Positions 53,401 through 64,000 of a stretch of DNA of 64,000 nt are shown piece by piece. This stretch comes from Beroe forskalii (lineage: Eukaryota; Ctenophora; Nuda; Beroida; Beroidae), in NCBI GenBank assembly GCA_011033025.1, contig WFMF01000148.1, forward strand, positions 62,001 through 126,000. The letters run 5' to 3'. The number at the start of each line of letters is the position of its first letter. The first letter of the stretch is position 1. A model generated the notes under the pieces. It was given only the letters and a program-made list of their open reading frames with translations. It was not told the DNA's origin and did no database searches. A program made the position numbers and the translations under genes.

Positions 53401-56400
53401 CACGTGGGTGAATTCGGTCCGATACACGTGCCAAATCATTGCGCGCGCCCCGCCAATTCGTAGAACTCTTTGTAGATTTGGCCATTTTGTTTGCGCGCCA
53501 TTTCATTACGAATAGCGCCATTTTTGTTACGCATCATCCTTTCTTTCTTTATTTGATGTCGATCGATATCGCATGACAAACCATACTACCATAGTACTAT
53601 TGTTGCAATTTATGGTTCATGTTGCATCACACCGTCCCTTTACATGATTTCATGAAGTCAAGACTTGGAAAAGAATTGATAGGTACTTCAAACTGCTCAA
53701 GATTGACGATTCTGATATGATAACCGAGACAAATTTTTCATCGGAAGCCATGGTCATCATTGATTGCACTCAAATTGCTCATTGTAAATTGTTTCTACAA
53801 GATCACTTGAAATCCAATAAGATATTGATGAGGAATTCTGTGACAGCGGGTCAGTTGATAGATAATAGATTTTTCACCCGACTTATCCACAGGCCTGGGC
53901 CACGTCTTATCATTGAAATTAATCAAGCAAGTTTAAAAAAGGAATCAAAATTTTCTAGGTCAGGATCATCGGAGCATTGAACCCAAATAGCTGTAAGCTA
54001 GCTGCTGTGAGAACTGCACACGATGCCACTACACCAAATTGAGAAACTACACCGGCGCGAGTGATTTTATAAAGGAGCAGTTGGTTAATGCACCTTGTGC
54101 CTGTAATGGTACGTTGTTGACGAAATCTCCTCAAATATGTGGACATCTCTCAAATTTGTGGACATCTCCTCAAATTTTTGTGGACATATCTCCCTCGGAC
54201 TTTCCGGGCACTTTCCAGAAATTACAGTAGTTGAATTGCAAATCTGGACCTGCTATGCACATATCCTATATCTCATCTTCCCAAACACGATCTCAGCTAA
54301 CCCTCTCATTTGCCTTTTTGTAAAACAAAAACGCAATTGGAGAGGGAAAAAATTATTATTAAATTACCTGCCTATAATTAGCATTTACGTCCCATAATTC
54401 ATGGCGCATATATTATGACCTGTCGGATAACAATATAACCCCCCATTCTATAGTTCTATTTTAGTAGAACAAGCAATTATTTCTTTAATTATTTACTGGA
54501 ATTTGATTGATGCAATCCATCAATTTCGGAGCACAGTTCACGTAAGATACCTGGTTGAGAGCTTTGAGTTCCTTCTTGACAGCGTTGAGGTTCTGATATA
54601 ACGAGTTGTTGTCCTCAGCAAGCCTTTCATTCATCAGCACCACACTGCTCTTACACTCAGTGTAGTTCCTACTGATACGACGCAGCGCACTTAACTGACC
54701 CTGAGCAATGTGTGAACTGTTATGTGTTGTAAGCACTGCTCTTACACTCAGTGTAGTTCCTACTGATACGACGCAGTGCACTTAACTGACCCTGAGCAAT
54801 GTGTTGTTAACTTGTTAGGGGCCCGAAATATTCCACGAGATTATAGATCAACAATAGACATAGTTGCTATGATATTGTCATTGACAGGGTTGACTTCTCC
54901 CTGTGCAAAAAAGTTACTCTTACATTATTGCATTATGATGTTCACATGGTATCAAAAGTTAGCTAAATAAGTAAATACTTACGGAAAGACTATCAAGAGA
55001 AGCCGTCAGAGCTCTGTTATCATGGATTAACCTGATGTTATCAACCCTTAGCATCTCCAACTCTCTGTACTCTGAAATAATTTTTGGAGGTTGCCGAAAG
55101 AGTGTCTTCATGTCTTCATAGCCAATTTACCCCCCCCCCCCTCGTTTTCCAATTCTAGACTGTTCTGTTATAGCAGGCTGTTATTTAGATAGTCTATGTA
55201 CATTTCATCATGAAAGAATCATTCCTTCCCCCTCCACACATAGTCCTCATCACACCAGGTGACCAGGTGTTTCTTCAATTCCACCACACTGTGTTATAAT
55301 TTCAAATGTTGCTGCATTTGAAAAGCACACGTTGTCCCATGATCAATATCCACCAGTATTAGCCGTGATAATGACATCAATCTCATCAACCAATCATTTG
55401 CGAGGGACCATTATTATATGTTTTATTGTTCTCCAGGTTTATAATATAAAGGTCGCCAGGTTGAGAATGTGGAATGTGGGCTAATATATAATTCGTGTGT
55501 GCGAGTTTACACTTTGTTGGTGTTAACAACATAGAAATTTGACCAGTGTACATGTTATTGTGAGATCAGCACACAAATTGTATAAGGACAATGGATCAAT
55601 GGTATATTGTGGTCCAACAACAACTAAAGCACTATTCAAACATGATGATTATTGAATTATAGTTAAATTGTAGAACTTTTACCAAGCATGATGGACATAC
55701 CATGAATTGACTTCTGAATTTCAGGTGATTTCTCTTGTTTCTGTAAAACTTCAATCTCCTTGTATCTAAATAGCAGGGTCTCTTTCAATGTAGCGATCTG
55801 ACAGTCCTTCTGATCCATCTGTCAGAAAAAGTACATCAATCATATTGATAACAAGAAATCGGCTCCAACATTGAAAAAATGCATTAATAGTTTTATTCAA
55901 TGACACTGCTTGTCTTCATAGAGAATAATAAAAACAGTAAGTTCATCGATAGTCAGTTAAACATTAGTACTACTGTTTAGCATTCCAAATTTTAACAAGC
56001 AATAATATGAACCTTCTCCTGAAGTTTGTCATTATCACTCATTCTTTTCACACACTCTGTCTGCAATGCCTCAGTCTGCATCAGTAAGGACAACCTGATA
56101 TGAATATGACTCAAAAAGAATCTCTCAGCAATTACACAATCAATCCATGTCTCTACAGTTATTAGGCAATGAATAAAGCAAGGAATAATTTCTTATGTAA
56201 GTGGCATGCCTAATTGAATGAATAAAAAAGATTCAATGATGTTAAATGTTATCAAGCTCTTCTGGTTGGCATCATATTATCATATTTCAGAAATTTAAAG
56301 ATTGATGAATAAGGAAATTGTCATCAATCTCTCATAAAGCTAAAAGTTAAGAATTAAGAGTTCTTACCTTTCACTGTCCAAAGTTGAACACTTTTTAGAC

Positions 56401-56906
56401 AACTGCACAAGGCTTCCATTTATGACTTCTTTCTCATGATTAAGCCTATTTCTCTCATCAAAAAATGCAGAGCTCTTGCAAGTTGACTCCTTATTTGTTT
56501 GACAACCTGCATCCACTTTCCTACGTTTTGGCTGGAGTCCAAAATCTGATATACAAAGATTTGTTTTCAGTTCTTTACTGAGCAGGTGAACCATATCTGT
56601 GAGAGTTTGAACATCTTCAATTTTATTTGGAGGATATTCAGGACCAGATACAACTAGACAATCTGAGGATTCAACAAAGGATAAATCAAAATATCCCTCA
56701 TCAACATCTTCTGGTTGGTTTGGTTCTGGTGCAGGAATTGACAGTTGGTCATGGGGTGAACTGTCCTTATTGACAGTATTTGTGCTGGACTTTTGATCTG
56801 CTGAGTCAAAATCTTCACAGTTAGAAACTAAATCTGAGGACTTTATATCCACAGAACTAGGTTCATTGCCTTCACCACCATCAGGAGCATGCTTCAAATT
56901 GACCAT
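47427..56906 (-). CDS. 618-residue coiled-coil protein with NLS-like motif
   Basis: Twelve exons on the minus strand: 56906-56368, 56094-56013, 55818-55701, 55071-54983, 54700-54551, 52085-51884, 51617-51508, 51318-51059, 50927-50885, 49366-49265, 48797-48689, 47479-47427. They sum to 1,857 bp (619 codons with stop) with every phase matching and GT-AG ends, so the model is well supported. Residues 1-120 are acidic and Ser-rich. PKRRKVD near residue 128 is NLS-like, followed by AGCQTN, reminiscent of LC8-type motifs. The remainder is heptad-type coiled coil (ECVKRMSDNDKLQEKMDQKD, LVKENTELRQSVAFLQGKVD, TIHELQTTVEFLQEEHSLVQ). Exon 8 encodes SHVT(D/E)QG repeats. I do not recognise the family; a centrosomal or nuclear scaffold is possible. 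Confidence 0.88.
47606..48254. mobile_element. Large fold-back element in the last intron of the coiled-coil gene
   Basis: Arms of about 145 bp: left 47606-47753 (CTTTCGGCTG, CTAGTCTTGCATGGAACGCG, AAAATAGCGCGCGGAGCGCG, CAAATTGCGGCGCGCATTCG), right 48111-48254 as the near reverse complement. The spacer of about 357 bp carries internal GAGACCTGAGGAAACC duplications. The strongly CGCG-rich arms contrast with the AT-rich host. Confidence 0.9.
49375..49593. mobile_element. 219-bp GC-rich MITE abutting an exon
   Basis: Ends GGGGGCTGGCAAGC and GCTTGCCAGCCCCC form 14-bp inverted repeats. The interior has two GCGAGGGCCCGAAGGGCCCG-like blocks, each with GAGCATTGGACGG. It sits nine bases from the 5' edge of the coiled-coil exon 49366-49265, so the acceptor region of that exon lies in or beside the element. 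ORFs in it are GC artefacts. Confidence 0.85.
50456..50741. repeat. Near-perfect 115-bp inverted repeat
   Basis: Left arm 50456-50570 (TTTTTCCCAAAACCAAAAAG, GGTCCGCGGCGGTTTTAAGG, CATGATATGAGAAAGAACGC), right arm 50625-50741, almost exact reverse complement, loop about 54 bp. It lies in an intron of the coiled-coil gene, so the transcript would carry a long double-stranded hairpin. Confidence 0.95.
51130..51260. other. Six CACGTG palindromes inside a coding exon
   Basis: TCACGTGA-type palindromes repeat in the exon 51318-51059, encoding GKSHVTDQGSHVTEQGSHVA on the minus strand. They form an array of E-box (Myc/Max/USF type) sites within coding DNA. Confidence 0.8.
52086..54550. other. Large intron of the coiled-coil gene
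   Basis: No exon is required here: flanking exons splice in phase 0. It holds a CGCG-rich island near 53,380-53,515, GTAAGTAAG-type microsatellite near 52,985-53,045, and three CTCAAATTTGTGGACATCTC repeats near 54,130-54,190. Short open frames lack support. Confidence 0.6.
54733..54804 (-). repeat. Copy of coiled-coil exon 5 start with acceptor
   Basis: On the minus strand CATTGCTCAG|GGTCAGTTAA to GAGTGTAAGAGCAGTG, about 70 bp, duplicates the acceptor and first ~55 coding bases of the exon 54700-54551, one base different (GTGCAC against GCGCAC). It lies just upstream of the real acceptor in transcript sense. Confidence 0.95.
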
Positions 56907-57189
56907 CTAATTTGTTGTAACCATGCTATCAGATGAACAGCTAACAAATGATCATTATTAACTTTGATATTATTATTATAATCATTAAATCTGATGAATA
57001 TTACAATTACCTACTATTGAACCTCTACATATTATAGGCATAACATTCACTTGCAGATAAGATCTACTGTTCTTTATCTTATGCTAAATTAGAAATCAGT
57101 CATGGAAAATAAACTTTGGGAATAAGTAGGACCCTCATTACACAATCGTCAAAACAAATCGTTCACAACTGTGAAGAATATTCAATACT

Positions 57190-57585
57190 CCAAACGAACA
57201 GTAAATACCAATAAAGCATAGGAAAGTGCACTAAAGATGTTTCATGGAACCCACCTGAATAGTCTCTGAAAATGGAGTTGGTTTACTACAAACCTATGTC
57301 CAACACTCCTTCCTGAACAGGCATGGTTAATGGGTATGCAACATATGTTGTGGACAGTTTAAATAGTAAATACTGATAACCATGCATGAACAGTAAATAC
57401 TAATAAAGCATTGGAAAGTGCACTAAAGATGTTTCATGGAACCCACCTGAATAGTCTCTGAAAATGGAGTTGGTTTACTACATACCTATGTCCAACACTC
57501 CTTCCTGAACAGGCCTGGTTAATGATATGTGTATGCAACATATGTTGTGGACAGTTTAAATAGTAAATACTGATAACCATACAGT
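57190..57585. repeat. Tandem duplication of ~190 bp upstream of the coiled-coil gene
   Basis: Copy A is about 57,197-57,387 and copy B about 57,390-57,585 (AAGTGCACTAAAGATGTTTC, GGAACCCACCTGAATAGTCT, CCAACACTCCTTCCTGAACA). On the minus strand each contains ATTCAG|GTGGGT, a donor-like site, so a non-coding first exon of the coiled-coil gene may be duplicated here. Confidence 0.8.
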
Positions 57586-59076
57586 ACCTACTGAAAAAAC
57601 AGGAAAAAACACTCAGTATTGCAAAAATTGTATTCCAGTTCACTCTGAGCTTCTGGAATCAACATGATTGATTTATGGGCGTTTGTTATCATACCATGAA
57701 AAAAGAAAAGCTCTTCTTTTTTTAATTTTATTTGACTTATGAAACAAAAACAGCAATCATTGATACAAATTTGTTTGTTGGCCGTTCCACCGTTGGGCGC
57801 GGGCGTTGACTGTCGACTGATACGACTGACTCTCGCGGTTGGCGTAATTTAAAGCCGCGCGGTAAGTGACTAAGTGGATCAGACAGCGTCCTTGTCGGCT
57901 GTTGACACACTTGCCACATGGTGTCATGGTATTTGAACGTCACCTTTGCGACACTTTTGTGTCACCTTTGCGTAACCTTTGCGTTAAAAAATCAATTCCT
58001 CAGCCCGAATACTCGTATAGATGTGTGTACGCGCCGCACCGCGCGCTTCCCTACAGAAGCGCGCCGCGCAACGCAATTCAAACAGGGGTATACACGTTTA
58101 GCAAAAAATCAACAATATCTTCCCCTAACCAGGGGCGCTTGCCGCGCCGCGCACTCCGTGCGCGTAACCAGGGTCCTGGTTAGGGCAAACAATATCAATT
58201 AGTTAACTCAAATTCGATCTTGAACCGATCTTATGTTGAGCCATTTTTTAAAATTTTGCTTTAATTTTGACAGTCGACACACCATAATGTGTTGGACTGT
58301 CGGATCACGACCTTAATTGCCATTAAGAAATGGTTAACCATTGATATTGATCAAGTGGGCATGAGGTTAGAGAAGGTTAAATACCACTATGCTTACTTAA
58401 CTTTATTTTTATTATATAGCAGGTTGTTGGTGTAGCTGGATGCAATAATTTGTATTGCCAGGCTGAGTGTTATGATACCAAATTGTTGCAGAAGTGATGA
58501 GGCAGAGCCACTTGCATTGCAATAATATGTGTATGCATTTTTCTGCACAAATAGATGGGATAATGTATGCTTAGAGCATGATATAGATGTGCTCATGTAG
58601 AAATTATGTATCTTGGGCCTTAGTTCTGAAGTTTATACAGTGCATTTCATAATTATTTATGCTCTGATGAAGCAATTGAAGTCTATTATGACACAGTGTA
58701 ACAGTGCATAATAATTTATTACTTTCATGAGAGCCTCCTGCTATAGCTTCATATAGTTTTTTAAGTGATTTTCTTGTGCTTGAATGGACCCCTATTTTGA
58801 CTAATAAGGTCCATGCATAATTTGGCTTAATAACTCATAATATTACAAACCTTTGTAATAAAACCTAACCATGACTTTGGCCTCAGTCTTAACACACTTG
58901 GGCCTTCAGCCACTCATGTCTTTTTGGAGAATTGTAATAGACTATATAAAAATTCTTACCTATGCAGTACCTTGTTTGTTTTGTTTTAATACTTAATATA
59001 TCCCAGGAAGTTCTGATTGATAAATGGAATGGATGTCATTATATACCAGATAGCTTTCTCTGTTTTTCTCCTTCAG
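57586..59076. other. Region between the coiled-coil and LDLR-A genes
   Basis: It has a CGCG-rich island near 57,790-58,090, the second palindromic MITE copy (58122-58185), and AT-rich DNA. A possible exon near 58,425-58,490 reads VVGVAGCNNLYCQAECYDTK on the plus strand after ATATAGCAG. It is cysteine-rich like the LDLR-A gene but unconfirmed. Confidence 0.4.
58122..58185. mobile_element. Short palindromic MITE-like element, copy 2
   Basis: CCCTAACCAGGGGCG to CCTGGTTAGGGC with the GCGCACTCCGTGCGCGTAAC interior, nearly identical to 12128-12200 but a few bases shorter. Confidence 0.8.
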
Positions 59077-62000
59077 AACAGACTTCAGATAGGCTCAGCA
59101 TCATGCCCTAACTTTGCAAATCACTATTTCAATTGTGGAATCAATGCACCATTGAAGTTCACTGGAGCATGTCCAAGGGTTTGTTAACTTAATGTTATGC
59201 CTCCTCTAAGATTGCAGTTTTTCCCTTCTAATATCATACAATGCCTCACAGATTGATCATATAACATATACATAAAGAAAAAATAGTTGTATGCCTTTTA
59301 AATTCAAATCTTAAATTGAATTTAATAGGCCCAATGACAGTGTAATACTTGCATATCAAAACCCAGTGACAGTTAATTTCAGAAATCAGACATATCTGAA
59401 AAGAAATGTCTTGAGTTTTTCTGTACTACTTTGCAATCAGATAAAAGTTGTCGAGGAAATGCAGTACAATATACTTCGACAGGTAACATAAACTCTTTTC
59501 TTATTTAGTAAACTCAATGAGTTTGATCCTCTATCTGATGTGAATATTAAGATTGTGATAATATGATTGACAGGAAAATATAGATTTAATGCAAAATTTT
59601 TGTATGAAATTTAGGATGCTCAATGATATTTACTCTTGATGTTTACATTTCAGATGGACAGACTGGGCTGTGTTATATCTTACAATTGCACAATTGTAGT
59701 CCTGATATTGATTGTGGTTTAAGGCAGGACAACAATTCTAGGATTCATTTAGCAGGATTGCATCATGGTTAGTATGATATGCAGATTGCATGAGGTCCAC
59801 TACTTTAATCAGTGATTTTAGCTGGAAAGATATATAGATCATAATATTTAATCTCTCTTAATAGCCGGGTATATTTGCTAATCTTTTAAATTTTCTCCTT
59901 TAATTTAGGTGAGGAGCCTGATGTGTGTCAGCCAGAGAATCAATGTGCTGATGGAGAGTGCACTAAGCACTTAGCCCGGTGTGATGGTGTGAAGAACTGC
60001 AATGATGGAAGTGATGAGGTCAACTGTGAGGATACAGGTAGGTTCAATGTTTCAACATCAGAATTTGCTCCTCCAATTGTAGTTAGTGGGTGGTATGATT
60101 TATGAACCTACTGATCTTGTTTTGAATTCGCAATTTGAAGACACCTTTTTTGTTTCATTGCTAACAGTGAAATATCGTTAAGATCATGTAGAAATTAAAA
60201 TGTTTCACATTTCAAGTCTCAACTTTTCTTTCCAGGTTGTAATATGCTCCATTATTGATTATACTCCTTTCAGGCTGCTTTTAGCAACCATTAAAGTTGC
60301 AGTGATTTATGGGGTCACCATTTTCATACTTCTTGGGATTAATGTCATGATTTCCACTAACAAAATTAGCATTGAACTGAATCATATCATATCATGTGAA
60401 GGATATATCAACATTTGATTTTCAGTGCCCTGTGGTAACTCTACAATTGACCTGTTCCGTTGCAAAGGGAGTAGCAGCTCCAAAGTGTGTATTCCGCAGT
60501 CTATGGTGTGTGATGGGAAGATATCTTGTCCTGATGGGAACTGACAAGATTTGATTTTCAGTGCCCTGAATACTGTACAACATTTGATTTTCATTGTTAA
60601 GATATAGGGTCATATCTCCATATACTTCTAGAATGGGGTTAGGCCTTGCCTGTGGGAGTCCAGTCTTGGAATACTGTGAGCTTTTAAGTGTAGGTTATTC
60701 ATGCCATTACATATGTCATTTTTTACGAGCTAGGGTTAAGCCTTCATTTCCTTAAAATTTGGGCCAATGAGTTATATAGTTACACATGTAGATACGTCAT
60801 ATATATATAGGGTCATAATGTACAAGGCCAGGGTCACTATGTTCATTTAAAAAGGTATTATATAAACGATTTTCGTTATTTTTTTCTAATCCTAGTTAAA
60901 ATGAAGAAAAATTGAGATTTTCGAATAATTGAATAGTCATTTCATAGCTTAGTGCTGCTCGTTTGATACTATTGATGTATGACAACTGAACCATGGTTTC
61001 CATGAGTCCATGTTGAAATGTATACAGGATCAATACAATACAGGATCAATATAATGTATTTAGGGTCCCTATAAATATACAAGGCCACGTTATATAAATA
61101 AGGTCACTTATAGCTAGCAATGATTATTGTACGTATTCGATATCGTAACTTAGTAAGTGCTAATATTGTAAGTACAATAGATTTCATGAGTGCAGTACAA
61201 TGATCATCATTCGCACAATGAACCCATAAGAAAATTAATTTATGAGGAGTAGACGATGAGGTTGTAAACTTACAACACAAGTTAATGGTATGGGGCCTAA
61301 ATATATCTCATACTGTGTTTATTTAACCATCAGCTCGTGTTCTGTAAACCTGGCAATTGACAGTACACAGACGATATCAGTTGCAAACACTTTCTTGTGT
61401 TTGTAACTGCTCAACTTGAGATTCCGTGATGAGACAACGTCAAGTGTTGTGTTGCCATGACAACGTCTTGTTTAGATGAATAGAAAATAATATATTGTCT
61501 ATAAATAAAATAACGAAGCCATAACAAGATACAAAAAGAAAAGTTTAGCTGTTATTTTGATTAGGAACACATCTTGAAGTTCAATTACTATTTCAATTAA
61601 TATTTGAAAATGAAAAATTATTACTATTGAGAATGAAAGATTATTACTGAGAAAACGTGCTTTTTAGGTCGGAATGAGTAACTGATCATAAGTTAGTCTC
61701 TTCACTGTTCTTCCCCGGAACTTATAACCCCTCCCCCCTGCCCCATGGCTATTCTGCAATATTTCGAAAGCCCCTCACTTTCGCTTTTGTCTTTGCATTT
61801 TGTTTTGTTTCCGCAATTAAAGGTGTGTGCACTGTGCAGCCATTGCATCAGGAGTTCCTACTTTGCACTTTGTATTTTGTTGAGTTGCTGAGTTTCGTAG
61901 ATCCCTCTATCATGTATCAGGCCATCGCAGCTGCGCACCACCCCGACAGCGGAGAAGCTGTCTTTTTTCCATACCACTCTGAAAGTGAGTTCCCGTTTCA

Positions 62001-63695
62001 AAAGTGTATATCCGGAAAAAAGTGACACTAAAAGCGGAATTTCGAAATGTTTTATATTTTCATACTTGTGTCACCAATCATCCACCTTAGACTATTATGA
62101 CAGTTAAATTGATATTTCATCATTGCCTTTAAGTTCTAACCCGACAACCCGTATACATAATAACCGAATATCAACCCTCATCAAATAATAGCATGAATTT
62201 CTTAATGCCTCAGTTTCCTGAACTGAAACACCCCAAACGTGCATTGTATTCTTTATCATACTTTGTATTATTTATGATACATTATAATTAACTAGTTATC
62301 TGTTGCAAGAGAGCCGTTATAATTTAACGTTTCCGAAGGGTGGCAAGCTCCTTCATACGGTTATTGGCGCCAGGCGCGTTTTCTTGCCCGCAAATATTAT
62401 AGTATTAATTATTATAAATTAAGTGATCCCTTAATTTAACTTAATATTATAGTTAGTAGTGACCCTTGCCAACTACACCAGTGCTACGTAATGCACAACA
62501 ACAGAGCATCATGTATTTTATGTCTCAACTTATTAGCACCGACACAAAACACTATATGTAACAGTGTCGAGTTACAAAATATAACATTATCCTCGAGTCC
62601 TGCACATTATAAGTGCGAACAATTTGCTATTGTAATCTCTGATGATGACGTCACTATTAGTCGCCTGTTATTCATACATGGCCTTTCTAAGAGTTTTCCT
62701 TGCTGAAACAAGCGGCTACCAATGCTTGGTGATTTTAATTTAATTAGTGGGGTGTATTTGGTGTTTTACTTCGAAAACATCACTTGATTAATTTTGCAAG
62801 GTATTGGTGCTCTAATCATCTCTACTGAGTATCAATAATTTTGATAAATTAATGATTTTAGATGTCATATATCAAACTCAAGAAAATATTTCTGTAGTTT
62901 CATATACGCCCTGACTTGCTTCTATTCCTCATACTTACCTGACGTCGAGGTTAAGGCTGATCTTACAGGGTCTTCCTCTGGGCTGAGTCTTTCCATTGCA
63001 CACCGGTTAGATGAATCCTGCAGTTGGGACAAATGTTCCCACTCTGGACGTATAATTTATGTTAGCGGGTGCTGCGGAAACGCGGCACCTTTCATGAAAT
63101 GAACTGGTTCAATGTACAACTGGGGGGCATTTCGCTACGGTCGAGAATGAGTCAGTGTATACCCAATATCTTAGGTAAACATTTGCCAAAAAATCATCAA
63201 AATATTTGAGGAGATACTTAAGTACCAGTGTCATTAAGAATTGCTATCATAATTTCCCCCACTATTTCCCAGTGACAAGGCCCGCTAATCATCATCTTTT
63301 CTAGAGCTAAGAACCATTATTTCAATTAAAAGTGAGAAATCCTTTCATATATTCTGCATAAGATTTCAGAAAGAAATTCCATATTTCTCGTACTGATCTC
63401 TATGAAATTTCATATTCTTCAGACTTCATGTCATCTCCTATCCCCACTATCCCCACTATTTTGCAGAGAAAAGTGAGAATTCATATCATCTATCATGGAA
63501 ATTAATGAAATTCTAATCCTCTTTTTCCCCCAGTGAGGCACCGCACCACCAGCACTACTATGATGATAACAGCAATAGCAGTAGGAGTGGTCCTATCCCT
63601 GCTTCTCATAGTTCTGATATTCGCATGCGGACAGAAGCTCTACGTTAGCCACCACCGCAGACGGGAGAGATTGAGGAACCTGAGACTTGGGTCGT
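59077..63695 (+). CDS. LDLR class A single-pass membrane protein (partial model)
   Basis: Exons: 59077-59178, 59383-59482, 59654-59767, 59909-60037, 60426-60544, 61823-61984, 63534-63695. The first three encode a cysteine-rich region (SCPNFANHYFNCGINAPLKF, KKCLEFFCTTLQSDKSCRG). Exon 4 is a canonical LDLR-A repeat: CADGECTKHLARCDGVKNC then NDGSDEVNC, with the Ca-binding acidic cluster. Exon 5 begins a second LDLR-A (RCKGSSSSKVCIPQSMVCDG, ISCPDGN) but meets TGA at 60542-60544 with no donor. Exons 6 and 7 join in phase; exon 7 encodes a transmembrane helix (MMITAIAVGVVLSLLLIVLI) and a basic stop-transfer tail (SHHRRRERLRNLR). The 5' end and C-terminal tail are outside the model. It resembles small LDLR-A type I receptors; ligand unknown. 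Confidence 0.75.
60545..61822. other. LDLR-A gene region after the truncated repeat
   Basis: CATTTGATTTTCAGTGCCCT, the acceptor of exon 5, recurs near 60,547 (GATTTGATTTTCAGTGCCCT) and, degraded, near 60,587. The rest is AT-rich with no recognised exon. The missing end of the second LDLR-A repeat was not found. Confidence 0.6.
61985..63533. other. Intron 6 of the LDLR-A gene
   Basis: 1.55 kb with no recognised exon. A perfect TGACGTCA lies at about 62,646. The splice GAAA|GTGAGT to CCCCAG|TGAGGC is strong and in phase. Confidence 0.6.
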
Positions 63696-64000
63696 GTAAG
63701 TCAAACACAAGGAAATGTTATGTTTTATACATATCTGCTCTATTGTCCAATCGACACTCGAGTTTGGCTTCAACTCACACGCTGATTGATCAATATTCAA
63801 CTGAACCCGAGACATTGGGACTTGTAAGTCAAACACAAGGAAATATTACGTGTGTACATATTATTTACTCTTATCATGATGTATTAGCTTACCCAAAGGG
63901 ACCCTCCGACATAGCCCTATCGGCATTCGAGTTTGCCTTATATTAAACTCACACGTCAATATTCAAACACCGCATGATCTTTTGGGTATGCTAATAGGCT
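63696..64000 (+). repeat. Intron start with copy of exon 7 end
   Basis: CCGAGACATTGGGACTTGTA then AGTCAAACACAAGGAAATAT at about 63,808-63,849 repeats the exon 7 end, donor and intron start (CCTGAGACTTGGGTCGTGTA then AGTCAAACACAAGGAAATG). No exon follows before the window ends. Confidence 0.85.

Noticed and set aside
53209-53439. Coiled-coil-like frame (STLEREIKRLQNEAT) as an extra exon
   Set aside because: The flanking exons 54700-54551 and 52085-51884 already join in phase 0, and the segment lacks clear splice sites.

Overview
The window is animal nuclear DNA: spliced genes with GT-AG introns of about 100 bp to several kb, AT-rich non-coding DNA dense in minisatellites and fold-back elements, a decayed LINE, and one 100-N assembly gap. 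The gene content (a Hes/Hairy repressor ending in WRPW, an MFSD14/HIAT1 transporter, a D8C/uromodulin-type protein with Ig domains, an LDLR-A membrane protein) is metazoan. The dispersed repeats suggest a non-vertebrate, perhaps a cnidarian, sponge or other marine invertebrate. I cannot name the phylum from sequence alone.

Layout: 1-5,700 is non-coding with CCAAT/CACGTG clusters. A Hes gene lies at 5,719-10,612 (+), with two possible first exons. MFSD14 lies at 12,843-17,606 (-), nine exons recovered, N-terminus missing. 18,755-22,233 holds a ~324-bp satellite, a LINE remnant and the gap. A ~30-exon gene encoding eight D8C-like modules and two Ig-like domains spans 22,506-38,338 (+), its 5' end probably in the gap. 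A TTC22/IFIT-like TPR gene spans 39,157-44,617 (-). A complete 12-exon, 618-residue coiled-coil gene spans 47,427-56,906 (-). An LDLR-A/transmembrane receptor-like gene spans 59,077-63,695 (+).

The genes do not form a pathway; this is ordinary animal gene order. MFSD14 and the D8C gene are head to head across the satellite and gap; the D8C and TPR genes converge.

The most unusual signal is structural. In five of the six genes, short pieces of an exon edge with its splice site (acceptor plus first coding bases, or last coding bases plus donor) are duplicated, sometimes many times, inside the adjoining intron. At least twelve boundaries are affected. One 140-bp intron of the D8C gene (30,540-30,679) also looks like an inserted fold-back element flanked by a duplicated exon target, which is the structure expected of an introner.
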